Shown: positions 32,746 through 42,756, counted from the first letter of the stretch. The stretch: DNA of 64,000 nucleotides from an uncultured Flavobacteriales bacterium (GCA_905479115.1 CAJQLF010000018.1:1-64000), one strand, 5' to 3'. A program made the numbers and translations. The notes: a model not told the origin generated them from the letters alone.

Positions 32746-35687
32746 TTCTCCAGAGGTTCAAATCGAGATGGAATATCATATGCCTTGTAAACTTCGTGTT
32801 GAATCTTTGTTCTTACATCCCATTCAATCAGCTTGCGATTTTCAGTATCTGGAAAGGTGCGGTTGCTCAAAAAAACAAAAATCAAATCGTGATCGGGATC
32901 AGCCCAAGCTAGGGTACCGGTGAAACCCGAATGTCCAAAGCTAGATGCACTCGCTTGATTGCACGTGGGGCCGGCATCAGGCTTATTGGCCGGTCGATCA
33001 AAGCCACAGGCCTTTCGATGGTCGGGATCAGGATCGACGCGCTGCACCCACCGCTGAACGGTAGCGGGTTGGAAGAATTCGGTCCCCCCATAATATCCGC
33101 CTAATCGCAGCATGTACATTAACCTAGCTAGATCGTAAGCATTGCTAAACAATCCCGCATGTCCAGCCACACCATTCAGCATGGCAGCCCCAGGGTCGTG
33201 CACCTCACCTCGCACGATGACATTCCTGAATAAGGTGTCTTTTTCGGTAGGGGCGATGTCTCGCTCATCAAATCGATTCTTCGGCAAGAAACCTAAGCTT
33301 GTCCAGCCGGCGGGTGCATAGAAGGATTTGGCAGCGAATTCGTCGAGCAGCATCCCTGTTTTATTCTCGATGATGCGCTGCAGCGCATAATATCCCAAGT
33401 CGCTGTATCGATGGGTTCCAACGGCATCGACGTCAGAATCCAAAATATGCTGCCATATGGAGTCTTTCCAAGCAGGTTTCATGTAGCACGCGTCCGATAT
33501 GCGCTGGGTATGCAATGGGGTTTTGTGAGGAGCAAGTGCCATTGAATCTTCCATGGCCTCCAGATAAAATGGGATCCATGACTTCAAGCCCGCGCGATGT
33601 GCCAGAATGTCCCGAATGGTGCGAGAACCCAAGGAAGTGCCTTCCAGCTCTTCAAGGTAGCTTTCAATAGGTTGATGAACATCCAATTCCCCCGCCTCTT
33701 CCAAGTGCATTAGGCTCAATACCGTCGTTGCAATTTTCGTGATGCTTGCGAGGTCGTAGATGGAGCTGGGCTTGACGGGGTTTTGTCCATCCAAGGTTCC
33801 GTACACTCCGTCATGAACGATAAGCCCCTCATGGGCCACCAAGACCCGACATCCGGGAATGGCTCCGCCTTCGATAGCGCTCAACGCAATGCTGTCTATG
33901 GCGGCTTTGGTAGCAATTGAGTTGGCCGCGATGCCCAGCCGATTGCGCCCGATCCAAGGCAATCCATAGCCTTGTTCGTATTCCGCGGTTCCAACGGGCA
34001 AATGACCGCCGGCAGGACCAGCACCTGTGATGGCCTGAGCAACTGCATTGGCGGTTCGTTGATCATCTTGATAAGCGACCATGACAACGTCGCTCAATGC
34101 GATGCACAATCCCAGGCGGTCTAGCACGTATGGACTGCCGTACACGACCAGTCCAAGGGGAATGTTTCTTTCATGAGCAAGTGCAGCACATCGCTGGATG
34201 GTCTGGATTTCTGCATCACTGATGCCGTGGTTTCGCGCAGCAGAATGGGATGTGCCTCCAACGTGAAGAATGGCCCAATCGGGTTCTGACCTGAGCACTT
34301 CGGCGAACGTCGCCGTACCCCGCTGCTCAAATGCAGTGCTCGTCATCACCCGGCTGGTTGAATTGAATTCAGGTGACATGATGCGCATCATGTTGCCATC
34401 CACCAGAGTGGCGGTCTCTTTTTCAAAACCGATAAATAAATGATTGACTTGTTGGACCTGATTGCTCAAAGGCCAGTGCGGCGATCCGTTTTTTAGAACG
34501 GTTAAGGACTGACCGAGGACCGTCTGATGCAGCTGCTCAGCTCGATCTCCATCCACTCGCTGTTGAGGTTTGTCACCAGCACGGCACCAAGACTTCGCGC
34601 ACAGGACGCGGTGACATTTCTCCGCAATCCATGAGGGATCCATTCGGCCTGCTGTGACGGCCTGCATGACTTCTTCGATCACTATCGCAGGATGTTCCGG
34701 AAACAATAAAATATCATTGCCTGCCAAGAGTGCATCGACGTGGGGAGTGGACGTTGACGAAAAAGAGGTGAATCCTTTCATGGTCATCGCATCAGTGAAT
34801 ATCAGCCCTTCGAACCCCATGGTTTGGCGGAGCAAGGAATCGACAATTCGGTTTGAAAGTGTGGAGGGGAGGTTGGGGGTGCTATCCAAAGCCGGAATGA
34901 ACAAATGAGCCGCCATCATAGCTCCGACACCTTCTTGAATCAGCTGTTTGAATGGTTCCAGCTCAATTGAATCCAATCGGGCCCTATCGTGGCGAATGAC
35001 GGGCAAGGCATGGTGTGAATCCGCATCGGTGTCCCCATGGCCGGGAAAATGTTTGGCCGTTGCTAGAACCCCTACGTTTTGCATGCCACGCGCATAGGCG
35101 CTACCCTGCTTACCAACCCAATCGACATTGCTTCCAAAAGACCGGCTTCCGATCACAGGATTGCTCGGATTGCTATTGACGTCAACAACTGGAGCAAAGT
35201 TGACATGGAACCCCATGCTTTTTAATGACCTTCCAACTTCTTCCCCCATGGCCTCCGTTAGCGACGTGTCGTTCGCGGCGCCAAATGTCAGTGCCCGGGG
35301 CCAAGAACGGGTCGAATCAATGCGCATTCCCAATCCCCATTCTCCGTCTGTTGATACGAGCAGGGGAACCTCAGCGTTGGCTTGTAATCGCTGAATTCGT
35401 TCAGCATAGGGAGAGGGGGCACCTTGCATTGCGATTACACCTCCAATTTGGTATTCTTTCACCCATGACTCGACTTCCGCCCAGTTTTCACGCGACGCAT
35501 GAGCGTAGATAGGCGGCATGAGCAGTTGAGCAATTTGCTGCTCAAGGGTCAATTCAAGCAGCACCGAATCCGCCCACTGCCGATGTTCGGACGATGAATA
35601 AGGAAGGGGATTTTGCGCTTGGGCAAGGGTTACTGAGAGGATAAGCGCTGTCAGCACAAGCGCACGGCGACTCAAGCTGTATTTCAT
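32742..35687 (-). CDS. Fusion of a GH3 beta-N-acetylhexosaminidase and a serine beta-lactamase-fold domain
   Basis: The 981-residue protein has a signal peptide and a GH3 domain (about 25-400) with the NagZ-type motif KHFPGHGDTDADSHHALP and acid/base GLIFTDAMTMKG. A GH3 C-terminal-like segment follows (about 400-590). The beta-lactamase/penicillin-binding-protein-like domain (about 600-975) has SITK (Ser about 648), YSDLGYY and GHAGLF motifs. The first half should cleave GlcNAc-containing peptidoglycan fragments. The second half is probably a D-ala-D-ala-type hydrolase or esterase. Such fusions are known in Bacteroidota. It is envelope-located. It overlaps cmk and bshA by four bases on each side. 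Confidence 0.88.
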   Translation of the reverse strand: MKYSLSRRALVLTALILSVTLAQAQNPLPYSSSEHRQWADSVLLELTLEQQIAQLLMPPIYAHASRENWAEVESWVKEYQIGGVIAMQGAPSPYAERIQRLQANAEVPLLVSTDGEWGLGMRIDSTRSWPRALTFGAANDTSLTEAMGEEVGRSLKSMGFHVNFAPVVDVNSNPSNPVIGSRSFGSNVDWVGKQGSAYARGMQNVGVLATAKHFPGHGDTDADSHHALPVIRHDRARLDSIELEPFKQLIQEGVGAMMAAHLFIPALDSTPNLPSTLSNRIVDSLLRQTMGFEGLIFTDAMTMKGFTSFSSTSTPHVDALLAGNDILLFPEHPAIVIEEVMQAVTAGRMDPSWIAEKCHRVLCAKSWCRAGDKPQQRVDGDRAEQLHQTVLGQSLTVLKNGSPHWPLSNQVQQVNHLFIGFEKETATLVDGNMMRIMSPEFNSTSRVMTSTAFEQRGTATFAEVLRSEPDWAILHVGGTSHSAARNHGISDAEIQTIQRCAALAHERNIPLGLVVYGSPYVLDRLGLCIALSDVVMVAYQDDQRTANAVAQAITGAGPAGGHLPVGTAEYEQGYGLPWIGRNRLGIAANSIATKAAIDSIALSAIEGGAIPGCRVLVAHEGLIVHDGVYGTLDGQNPVKPSSIYDLASITKIATTVLSLMHLEEAGELDVHQPIESYLEELEGTSLGSRTIRDILAHRAGLKSWIPFYLEAMEDSMALAPHKTPLHTQRISDACYMKPAWKDSIWQHILDSDVDAVGTHRYSDLGYYALQRIIENKTGMLLDEFAAKSFYAPAGWTSLGFLPKNRFDERDIAPTEKDTLFRNVIVRGEVHDPGAAMLNGVAGHAGLFSNAYDLARLMYMLRLGGYYGGTEFFQPATVQRWVQRVDPDPDHRKACGFDRPANKPDAGPTCNQASASSFGHSGFTGTLAWADPDHDLIFVFLSNRTFPDTENRKLIEWDVRTKIQHEVYKAYDIPSRFEPLEK

Positions 35688-36382
35688 GCGCCGGCTATGG
35701 CTTTTCGAACATGAGTCAATAAAAACGCAAGTTGTTCGTCCTCGGATAATTGGCTGTTATCCAAAACGATGGCGTCTTTTGCTTGACGCAGCGGGCTCGC
35801 GGATCGATTGGAATCAATCCGATCACGCTCCAAGATATTGCTTAGGACTTCGCTCAACTGGAAATTGGGCTGTGACACCTGAATTTCCCGAAGCCGCCGA
35901 TGAGCGCGAACTTCAGGATCGGCTGTAATGAAGAATTTTGCTTCGGCATGGGGGATGACCACGGTTCCAATGTCCCGACCATCCATCACGACACCGCCAT
36001 TTTCGGCCATCCGCTGTTGCAAATCAACCAGCTTGTGTCGAACTGCGGGTATGGCAGCCACCAAACTGACTTTTCGAGAAACCTCCATGGATCGAATGTC
36101 TTCTTCAACGTTGACTCCACCCAAATGAATTTCGGACCGCTCAGACTTAGAATTGTATTTGAACCCCAAGTACATCCGGTCAATCGCCACTTCTACCTTG
36201 CTTGAATCAATTTCGTTGGTCTGAACCAAACGTTCCTTGATGCAAAACAATGTTGCAGCCCGGTACATGGCACCGGTATCCACATAAATAAAATTTAATT
36301 CTTTCGCCAAGGCTTTCGCCATAGTGCTCTTACCTGCCGATGAGTGACCATCGATCGCGATATTGATTTTACGCTTCTCCAT
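35684..36382 (-). CDS. cmk: Cytidylate kinase
   Basis: The 232-residue protein phosphorylates CMP and dCMP. It has the P-loop IDGHSSAGKSTMAKALA, a YVDTGAMYRAATL helix, and MDGRDIGTVVIPHAEAKFFITADPEVRAHRR. The expected glycine run of the family P-loop is here GHSSAGKS. The 3' end overlaps the GH3 fusion ATG by four bases. It follows porQ by 30 bp; cmk and porQ are adjacent in various Bacteroidota. Confidence 0.95.
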   Translation of the reverse strand: MEKRKINIAIDGHSSAGKSTMAKALAKELNFIYVDTGAMYRAATLFCIKERLVQTNEIDSSKVEVAIDRMYLGFKYNSKSERSEIHLGGVNVEEDIRSMEVSRKVSLVAAIPAVRHKLVDLQQRMAENGGVVMDGRDIGTVVIPHAEAKFFITADPEVRAHRRLREIQVSQPNFQLSEVLSNILERDRIDSNRSASPLRQAKDAIVLDNSQLSEDEQLAFLLTHVRKAIAGA

Positions 36383-36412
36383 CGGATGGGCAATTTAGCA
36401 ATGTCAATTGGA

Positions 36413-37444
36413 TTATTGGCGTTTGAACTGACTCGGATTGAATTGCAACCCCAATTGCGTCGAAGCCCCGGCGATATGATAGCGTGAACGGCTGATTCTC
36501 AGCTCAAATTGGCCTAGAGCGAAGTGGGTGCCGAAGGAAATTCCGTTCGCGCTTAGTCGATCCGTTGCCATTAATTCAATTCTCCGGCGGTAATCAAACC
36601 CGGTCCAGAACGTCATATTGTCTCCGAGTGCGATCGCAGTGCCAAGGGTGATGTGCCGTAGAAACTGATCTCCTAACTTAAAGGTGGTGTTTTCAATGGT
36701 CTCACCTGTAATCGGATCGATGGAGTCATCGTAGGTGCCGGGCGGAGCTAAGTCCCACGTCTCCAAGTGCTGGCCTTTTAAAAACAACTGGAAGGGAGCG
36801 TTGTCAAATCCTTTGGTCAGCGCCACTTGCAAATTCCAAGGGAGCCAGCCACTGGGTTGGGATCCCTTCCATCCCCATTGTTTCCCCCAGCCGGTCACAC
36901 CTACAGCAACAGCGGTATTCCGCTCAGGCCACGTCCCATTGATGAAGCACTCCAAGCCCGTCCATGCGGCCACTTCTCGATCGAGTGATCGGGTACCTGT
37001 AAATGCCTGAATGCCAAATTGCCAGGTAGAGTCCAGGTTTATCGAAGTGCCATAGAAAGCGATGTTCTCGCCTCCGTTAAAGTTGGGCGCGGGATTTCCT
37101 GAGGCATCCGCTCCCGTAAATTCCCCTAGACTTAAAAATCGAACTCCGACTTGCCGCCGCCACTTCCCTTTTGGCTGTATTTGATAATTGACCGAGGCCA
37201 AGCCCATTCCAGCGAAATAATCCACATAGTCCAAGGCGATGACTCCCCATTTGGTGCTATCGATGAGGTTGGGATTGTATGCAGCACCATGCACATCACC
37301 TTCTAGGTCGGCAAGTACGCTTGATCCTAGCGCTGCCCCCCGAGCGTCTGTCGTGATTTCAAATAGCAAGGACTCATTGACTTGTCCAAAGCCAATCGCT
37401 GACGACAATAAAGGAAGGAGAGCGGCTATATAAAGATGGCGCAT
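36413..37444 (-). CDS. porQ: PorQ-like type IX secretion system protein
   Basis: The 343-residue protein has a signal peptide and a PorV/PorQ-like outer-membrane barrel. It starts with LLFEITTDARGAALGSS and VHGAAYNPNLID, the PorQ N-terminal pattern, and has about fourteen amphipathic strands ending in the QFNPSQFKRQ C-terminus. In known systems PorQ works with PorZ in the T9SS attachment complex. This fits three exported T9SS proteins in the same window. The start is the ATG at 37444, not an upstream TTG. The cmk gene is the next gene downstream. I am fairly sure of the family but less of the exact paralogue. Confidence 0.78.
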   Translation of the reverse strand: MRHLYIAALLPLLSSAIGFGQVNESLLFEITTDARGAALGSSVLADLEGDVHGAAYNPNLIDSTKWGVIALDYVDYFAGMGLASVNYQIQPKGKWRRQVGVRFLSLGEFTGADASGNPAPNFNGGENIAFYGTSINLDSTWQFGIQAFTGTRSLDREVAAWTGLECFINGTWPERNTAVAVGVTGWGKQWGWKGSQPSGWLPWNLQVALTKGFDNAPFQLFLKGQHLETWDLAPPGTYDDSIDPITGETIENTTFKLGDQFLRHITLGTAIALGDNMTFWTGFDYRRRIELMATDRLSANGISFGTHFALGQFELRISRSRYHIAGASTQLGLQFNPSQFKRQ

Positions 37445-37464
37445 GATGAGACCGGTCAAAGGGG

Positions 37465-39900
37465 TTATCGGACGTTTGGTGCTTTTTCCTGGAGCAGTGC
37501 ACGTTCAATTACTTCCATGATTTCACTAACGAAGGTAAATGAAAGCCCTTTGAGATAACGGTCGTCAATTTCGTCGATGTCCTGTCGGTTTCTCTCGCAG
37601 AGGATGATCTCTTTGATGCCTGCTCGTTTGGCAGCGAGAATTTTCTCTTTGATCCCGCCGACGGGCAGAACAGTTCCACGCAATGTGATTTCGCCGGTCA
37701 TGGCCAAGGCCTTTCTGATTTTACGTCGTGTAAAGGCTGAAACCATTGCCGAGATCATAGTGATTCCTGCACTGGGGCCATCCTTCGGAATAGCTCCTTG
37801 CGGAACGTGTAAATGAACGTTGAGCTTGCTCAGAGCTTCCGCATCCAATCCAATTTGTTCTGCATGCGATTTGATGTATTCAAGTGCAATAATGGCACTC
37901 TCCTTCATTACATCTCCCAGGTTTCCGGTCAGTGTGAGTTTGCCCGTGCCGCGTGTGAGGGACGTTTCGATGAACAGAATGTCACCGCCATGGGGTGTCC
38001 ATGCGAGTCCCGTGACTACACCAGGTGTATCATTTCCCTGGTACCGGTCTTTTTCGCGCGAAGGCCCCAAAATGTCGGACAGGTGTGAGGAGGAGATTTC
38101 TGGAGTAAACTCTTCTTCCAGCGCCAGCTCTTTGGCCCGATTTCTCACCAATTTCCCGATGCGCTTCTCCAATCCACGGACACCGCTCTCTGACGTGTAC
38201 TTCTGCACAACGGACTCTAAGGTCTTCACAGGGAGCTTGAATTGTTTTCCCGTGATACCGGTGTCTTTTAGGTGCTTCGGGACCAAGTGGCGTTTGGCAA
38301 TTTGCACCTTTTCCTCCACGGTATAACCGGTCACTTCAATGATCTCCATGCGGTCGCGTAAAGCTGGTTGGATGCTCGCCAAATTGTTGCAAGTCGCCAG
38401 AAACATGACTTGGCTCAAGTCATAGTCCAAATCCAGGTAATTGTCGTGGAATGCATGGTTCTGTTCTGGATCCAAAACCTCGAGCATGGCACTGGATGGG
38501 TCGCCGTGGTGATCCCGACCAAGTTTGTCCATTTCATCCAAAACGAATAAGGGGTTCGAGGTCCCAGCTTTCTTTAAGTTTTGGAGAATGCGTCCGGGCA
38601 TGGCGCCGATGTATGTCTTCCGGTGGCCACGGATTTCCGCTTCGTCCCGAAGCCCGCCCAAACTCATGCGCACGTATTCGCGACCGAGGGCTTTGGCAAT
38701 GCTTTTTCCCAAGGATGTTTTTCCCACTCCCGGAGGTCCATACAGGCAGATGATGGGGGCTTTCAAATCGCCTTTGATTTTGAGCACGGCTAGGTGTTCA
38801 ATGATGCGCTCCTTCACTTTTTCAAGACCGTAGTGGTCCTCATCTAAAACGGCCTGTGCGTGATGTAAATCAAAGTTGTCAGCGGACTTTTTCTTCCAAG
38901 GCAAGTCCAGCATTAAATCCACATAATTTGCCTGAACGCTGTACTCAGCTGACTGAGAATTCATGCGTTCCAGCTTGAGGATTTCTTTCTTGAAGGCTTC
39001 TTGGGCATGATCGGGCCAGACCATGCTCTCTGCGCGGAGTTTTCTTTCGGCGACCTCATGGGCCTGAGGATTGTTGCCCAACTCTTCCTGAATTTGTTTG
39101 AGTTGTTGGTTCAGGAAGTACTCCCGCTGCTGTTGGTCCAACTCACCCTTCACCTTCGTTTGAATGTCCCGTTTGAGCGAGAGCATTTGTTTTTCTTTGC
39201 TGAGCAGTTCAAGGACCTTTCGTGCCCTGGCTTTGATCCCTGCGACTTCAAGCAAAGCTTGTTTTTCCTCCACGGGCGCATTCATGTTGGAGCCAATGAA
39301 ATTCACAAGAAAGGTCAGGCTTTCGATGCTCTTTATGGCAAATCCAGCTTCGGAAGGAATGTTTGGGCTGAGTTGAATGATTTCAATGGCGAGTTCCTTG
39401 AGACTCTCCATCAAAGCTTTGTGTTCGTCGTCCTTGGGAGGTAGATTCTCTGCGTCGTATTCGACGACTCGGGCTTTCATGTAAGGCTCTTCCTGGACAA
39501 CTGATGTCCATTTAAATCGCTTTTGTCCCTGCAAAATCACGGTGTTGCTTCCATCGGGCATGCGCAACATTTTGATTACTCTGGCCACAGTCCCTACTGA
39601 ATTGAGGTCCTCGCCATTGGGCACCTCAATGTCATCGTTTTTTTGGCTTACGACACCGATTCGGTGCTCTTTTTTGTGGGCTTCTTTGACCAACCGGATG
39701 GAACGGTCTCGTCCGACAGTAATGGGGATGACAACTCCCGGAAACAAAACAGTGTTGCGCAATGAGAGCAAAGGGAGTGCTTCGGGGACTTCTTCTTTCT
39801 GCATGGCCTCCTCATCCTCAGGAGAAATCAAAGGAATGAATTCGTGGTCTTGGGCGTCGCTCATTGCCCAGTGCTCTTCTCTTAGGTCGTCAAACATCAT
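37465..39900 (-). CDS. lon: ATP-dependent protease Lon (LonA type)
   Basis: The 811-residue protein has the N-terminal substrate-binding domain (about 45-240), coiled-coil linker and AAA domain with Walker [19 protein letters not shown] and Walker [15 protein letters not shown]. The C-terminal protease domain has the catalytic serine in [11 protein letters not shown] and lysine in [12 protein letters not shown]. It degrades misfolded and regulatory proteins in the cytoplasm. Length is normal. Upstream is a GlmU-like gene, 80 bp away. The 20-bp gap to porQ suggests possible readthrough. Confidence 0.97.
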   Translation of the reverse strand: MMFDDLREEHWAMSDAQDHEFIPLISPEDEEAMQKEEVPEALPLLSLRNTVLFPGVVIPITVGRDRSIRLVKEAHKKEHRIGVVSQKNDDIEVPNGEDLNSVGTVARVIKMLRMPDGSNTVILQGQKRFKWTSVVQEEPYMKARVVEYDAENLPPKDDEHKALMESLKELAIEIIQLSPNIPSEAGFAIKSIESLTFLVNFIGSNMNAPVEEKQALLEVAGIKARARKVLELLSKEKQMLSLKRDIQTKVKGELDQQQREYFLNQQLKQIQEELGNNPQAHEVAERKLRAESMVWPDHAQEAFKKEILKLERMNSQSAEYSVQANYVDLMLDLPWKKKSADNFDLHHAQAVLDEDHYGLEKVKERIIEHLAVLKIKGDLKAPIICLYGPPGVGKTSLGKSIAKALGREYVRMSLGGLRDEAEIRGHRKTYIGAMPGRILQNLKKAGTSNPLFVLDEMDKLGRDHHGDPSSAMLEVLDPEQNHAFHDNYLDLDYDLSQVMFLATCNNLASIQPALRDRMEIIEVTGYTVEEKVQIAKRHLVPKHLKDTGITGKQFKLPVKTLESVVQKYTSESGVRGLEKRIGKLVRNRAKELALEEEFTPEISSSHLSDILGPSREKDRYQGNDTPGVVTGLAWTPHGGDILFIETSLTRGTGKLTLTGNLGDVMKESAIIALEYIKSHAEQIGLDAEALSKLNVHLHVPQGAIPKDGPSAGITMISAMVSAFTRRKIRKALAMTGEITLRGTVLPVGGIKEKILAAKRAGIKEIILCERNRQDIDEIDDRYLKGLSFTFVSEIMEVIERALLQEKAPNVR

Positions 39901-39980
39901 CTTCCAGTTTCTTCACGTTATGCTCCTATTGTTCAAACCTCGTGCCACCTTCGATTCGGACATTGTGGCAGGCGACTTTG

Positions 39981-41156
39981 TCAGGCGTCTCGGGCATCAA
40001 AACGCAAATGCGCCGAAGAATGTTGTTCCTTCAGCGATGCAGTTTCTGTTGCCTCCAGGGATTTCCCTCTCCGTTCCATAACCCGTTGAGCGGTCTCCAA
40101 GAACCGATTGAAATCATGCAATTGCCATTCATTCCCACCGCCCCAAGCAAAATCAGGTATGTGCTTAGGTTGAAATCCTGCACCGTAAATGTTGCATCCA
40201 GTCCCAACGACTGTTCCTGTGGTAAACATCGTGTTAATACCACATTTACTGTGATCTCCCATCAGAAGTCCGCAAAATTGAAGTGTGCTATCTACAAATT
40301 CTTGTTCTGTTTCACTCCAAATCCGGACCGGACCATAATTGCTCTTTAGATTGCTTGAATTCGTGTCTGCACCCAAATTGCACCAATGTCCGATGACCGA
40401 TTGCCCTAAAAATCCGTCATGTCCCTTGTTGCTGTACCCTAGAAAAGTGCAATTGGAAATTTCCCCTCCAACGCGGCATTGCGGTCCGATTGCACTCGAA
40501 CCATAAATCCGGGTGCTCATTTTGACAACTGTTTTTTCTCCAATCACCAATGGACCTCGAAGGTGACTTCCTTCTTGGATTTCAACGTCGGGACCGATGA
40601 AAATAGGTCCGTCAGTAGAGTTTAAGGTGCATGCGATTAGTTTGCTCGTTGGGTGAACCCAAATGGACTGTTGATCACCTATGATTAGAGCATGGTTCTC
40701 AAGGGCCACTTGATTGGGGTTATTCAATCCCCAAGCATGGATAATCGTGGAGGACTGGTTCAGAATCCATTCTTTGGATTTCCGGAACAAATCCATCGGA
40801 CTTTGCAGGTAGCAAATCTCTTCGGATTTGGCTTCCCGTGGAGCTTCGGTCTCTGTTGTCCAGCGGAATAGCGTCAGACCATTCCATTTCAAGTTCTGTC
40901 CGGGCTCCAGTGCGGCAATGAGCCCCGTTGATGCCTTCGTAGGAACCCACCGGTCATTCAAAGATCCATTTTGCAATGCAAAGTGAACTTTCTCTTGCTC
41001 ACGTTGTTCCTTTTCCGTGATGTATTCGTATGCAGCCCAAGCCCATAGCTCACTCAGTTCGAAAGCACCGATTAATAGCTTGCCTTTTTGGTGGTTCTTG
41101 CCAATCGGGTATAATTCAGACCACCCGCTGTGTGTGAAAAATGGAACGTGTTTCAT
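39981..41156 (-). CDS. GlmU-like sugar nucleotidyltransferase/left-handed beta-helix protein
   Basis: The 391-residue protein has an N-terminal region that lacks a clear nucleotidyltransferase signature. A C-terminal left-handed beta-helix (about 180-330) shows hexapeptide repeats such as IGPDVEIQEGSHLRGPLVIG and IGPQCRVGGEISNCTFLGYSN. Bacteroidota have a conserved family like this, called GlmU family or putative sugar nucleotidyl transferase. Function is inferred only. A TACGTTTG -7 box lies 26 bases before the ATG at 41156. An upstream in-frame start at 41243 is rejected because it would cross the promoter and run into the divergent MerR gene. Confidence 0.78.
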   Translation of the reverse strand: MKHVPFFTHSGWSELYPIGKNHQKGKLLIGAFELSELWAWAAYEYITEKEQREQEKVHFALQNGSLNDRWVPTKASTGLIAALEPGQNLKWNGLTLFRWTTETEAPREAKSEEICYLQSPMDLFRKSKEWILNQSSTIIHAWGLNNPNQVALENHALIIGDQQSIWVHPTSKLIACTLNSTDGPIFIGPDVEIQEGSHLRGPLVIGEKTVVKMSTRIYGSSAIGPQCRVGGEISNCTFLGYSNKGHDGFLGQSVIGHWCNLGADTNSSNLKSNYGPVRIWSETEQEFVDSTLQFCGLLMGDHSKCGINTMFTTGTVVGTGCNIYGAGFQPKHIPDFAWGGGNEWQLHDFNRFLETAQRVMERRGKSLEATETASLKEQHSSAHLRFDARDA

Positions 41157-41182
41157 AGAAGCTATCGTCTCGGCTAAAGGTA

Positions 41183-41190
41183 CAAACGTA
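41183..41190 (-). promoter_or_regulatory. -7 promoter box (TACGTTTG) of the GlmU-like gene
   Basis: An exact TAnnTTTG match on the minus strand, 26 bases before the ATG. Confidence 0.42.
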
Positions 41191-41221
41191 CTACAAGCCC
41201 AATGCGCCAAATGTAATTGAG

Positions 41222-42118
41222 ATGAAAGAAAGAGGCATCGCACAGCAGTTCTCGATTCGTGATCTAGAGCACTTCACGGGTGTAAAATCGCACACTATCC
41301 GAGCCTGGGAGCAGCGGTATGGTTTATTGGAGCCCAAAAGGACTCCGACCAAAATTCGATACTACAGCGGAGATGATTTGAAAAAATTATTGAATGTGAG
41401 CTACTTGATGCATCACGGATTCAAGATTTCTAAAATCGCTGGCATGGAAGAGCAGGTCCTTCTGGATCAGGTTCAAATGCTTCAATTAGAGGAAGGGGGA
41501 GTGAGCGCGGTTTTCAGCAACCTGAAGCTGAGCATGCTCAACTATGATGAAGCTCTTTTCCGTGAAGTTGTCGGGGCGTATTCGGACGAGCACGGCCTGG
41601 AAGCGACCGTTTTGGATGTGTTCCTTCCTTTCCTTTCTCAAATAGGTGTGTTGTGGCTGACCAATAGCATTTGTCCTTCTCAGGAGCATTTCATTAGTCA
41701 TCTCATGAGACAAGAGTTACATGCCGCAGTCGCTCAGTCTTCCCTTCCTAATTCAGGCGATCAGCCATCGGTTATCTTGTACTTACCCGAACGTGAAATA
41801 CATGACATAAGCCTCCTTTTCGTTCATTATCTGTGTAAGACCCGCGGAGTGAAGAGTATTTTCTTAGGCTCTAATGTGCCCTTTGCAGACTTAATAGGAG
41901 TGGGAGAGCAGTTTCCAAATGCCCGATTTGTTTCATACTGCACGACGCATCCTTCCTCCAACGAGGCTGCGGCGTATGTGGATATGGTAGAAGCGGAGTT
42001 TGGGGACACACAAAATAAATTTCTCTTGGGGGGGCGAGTCTTCGAGGGCGTGCAAGGGTTATCCTGTGTGGAGACTGCCGCGAACGGTCAGGAGTTGGTA
42101 GCCAATTTGTTCGGGTAA
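41222..42118 (+). CDS. CarH-like MerR-family regulator with B12-binding-type domain
   Basis: The 298-residue protein has a MerR helix-turn-helix (about 8-80, VKSHTIRAWEQRYG), a helical bundle and a C-terminal Rossmann-like cobalamin-binding domain (about 183-298). The W-x9-EH motif of adenosylcobalamin photoreceptors is present (Trp145, Glu155, His156), and the lower-ligand region is E192-I-H194-D-I-S197, with Ser replacing the usual Gly. CarH-type proteins bind DNA as tetramers in the dark and release it on light. The ECF sigma gene lies 134 bp downstream with an inverted repeat between them. No carotenoid genes are present. Confidence 0.85.
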   Translation: MKERGIAQQFSIRDLEHFTGVKSHTIRAWEQRYGLLEPKRTPTKIRYYSGDDLKKLLNVSYLMHHGFKISKIAGMEEQVLLDQVQMLQLEEGGVSAVFSNLKLSMLNYDEALFREVVGAYSDEHGLEATVLDVFLPFLSQIGVLWLTNSICPSQEHFISHLMRQELHAAVAQSSLPNSGDQPSVILYLPEREIHDISLLFVHYLCKTRGVKSIFLGSNVPFADLIGVGEQFPNARFVSYCTTHPSSNEAAAYVDMVEAEFGDTQNKFLLGGRVFEGVQGLSCVETAANGQELVANLFG

Positions 42119-42156
42119 TTTGCCGGACACACCTTGTTTCGATATCCCGTATTAGC

Positions 42157-42227
42157 CAAAATGTTTAAACTTTTTTGATAAAAGTTAGACAAAACTTTGG
42201 AACATAGGACATTTTGTTTAATCTTTG
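42157..42227 (+). promoter_or_regulatory. Promoter and putative operator of the ECF sigma factor gene
   Basis: The interval holds a perfect 7-bp inverted repeat AACTTTT/AAAAGTT (42168-42174 and 42180-42186). A third half-site AACTTTG at 42193-42199 overlaps a TTTG -33 element. An outer inverted repeat CAAAATGT/ACATTTTG lies at 42157-42164 and 42209-42216. The -7 box AATCTTTG (one mismatch) is at 42220-42227, 20 bases after the -33 element. The layout fits repression by the MerR/CarH-like protein encoded just upstream. This is inferred from position. Confidence 0.5.
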
Positions 42228-42252
42228 CCTCGTAACGTTAAACAAACAGACC

Positions 42253-42756
42253 ATGAGTTCCATTGAATTTAATAGCCTCCTCGTTGCGAATCGCTCCTTT
42301 CTAAACGGTTTTGCTTTCGGTTTTACCCGAGATTCACAAGATGCAGAAGATTTGATTCAGGACACCATGGTCAAAGCCCTGCGTTACAAGAACAACTTCA
42401 AGGAAGGAACCAACATTAAGGGATGGTTGTACACCATCATGCGAAACATCTTCATCAATAATTACAAACGAAAGAAGTTTCAAAATACCATCTTAGACAC
42501 GACAGACAATCAGTATTATTTAAACTCTGGGTCGATGCAAGCTGATACGGTCACATCTGCAATCAATGAGCAAGACATCCTCAGCACCATTGAAGAGTTG
42601 AAACCAGAGTTCAAGGTCCCTTTCAAAATGTTTATGGAGGGATACCATTACGATGAGATATCAGAAGAATTATCCATCCCAATGGGTACGGTGAAGAGCC
42701 GCATTTTCCATGCCCGGCGTAAGCTGGGAGCCCAGCTCCAAGCGTTCCGGTATTGA
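42253..42756 (+). CDS. ECF-type RNA polymerase sigma factor
   Basis: The 167-residue protein has sigma region 2 (DAEDLIQDTMVKALRY and WLYTIMRNIFINNYKRKKF) and region 4 (YDEISEELSIPMGTVKSRIFHARRKL), joined by a short linker. Region 1 is absent, as in ECF sigma factors of Bacteroidota. The preceding CarH-like gene is the likely regulator. No anti-sigma gene follows. The ATG at 42253 is chosen because the longer start at 42214 would lie inside the promoter. A terminator follows 38 bp after the stop. Confidence 0.93.
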   Translation: MSSIEFNSLLVANRSFLNGFAFGFTRDSQDAEDLIQDTMVKALRYKNNFKEGTNIKGWLYTIMRNIFINNYKRKKFQNTILDTTDNQYYLNSGSMQADTVTSAINEQDILSTIEELKPEFKVPFKMFMEGYHYDEISEELSIPMGTVKSRIFHARRKLGAQLQAFRY

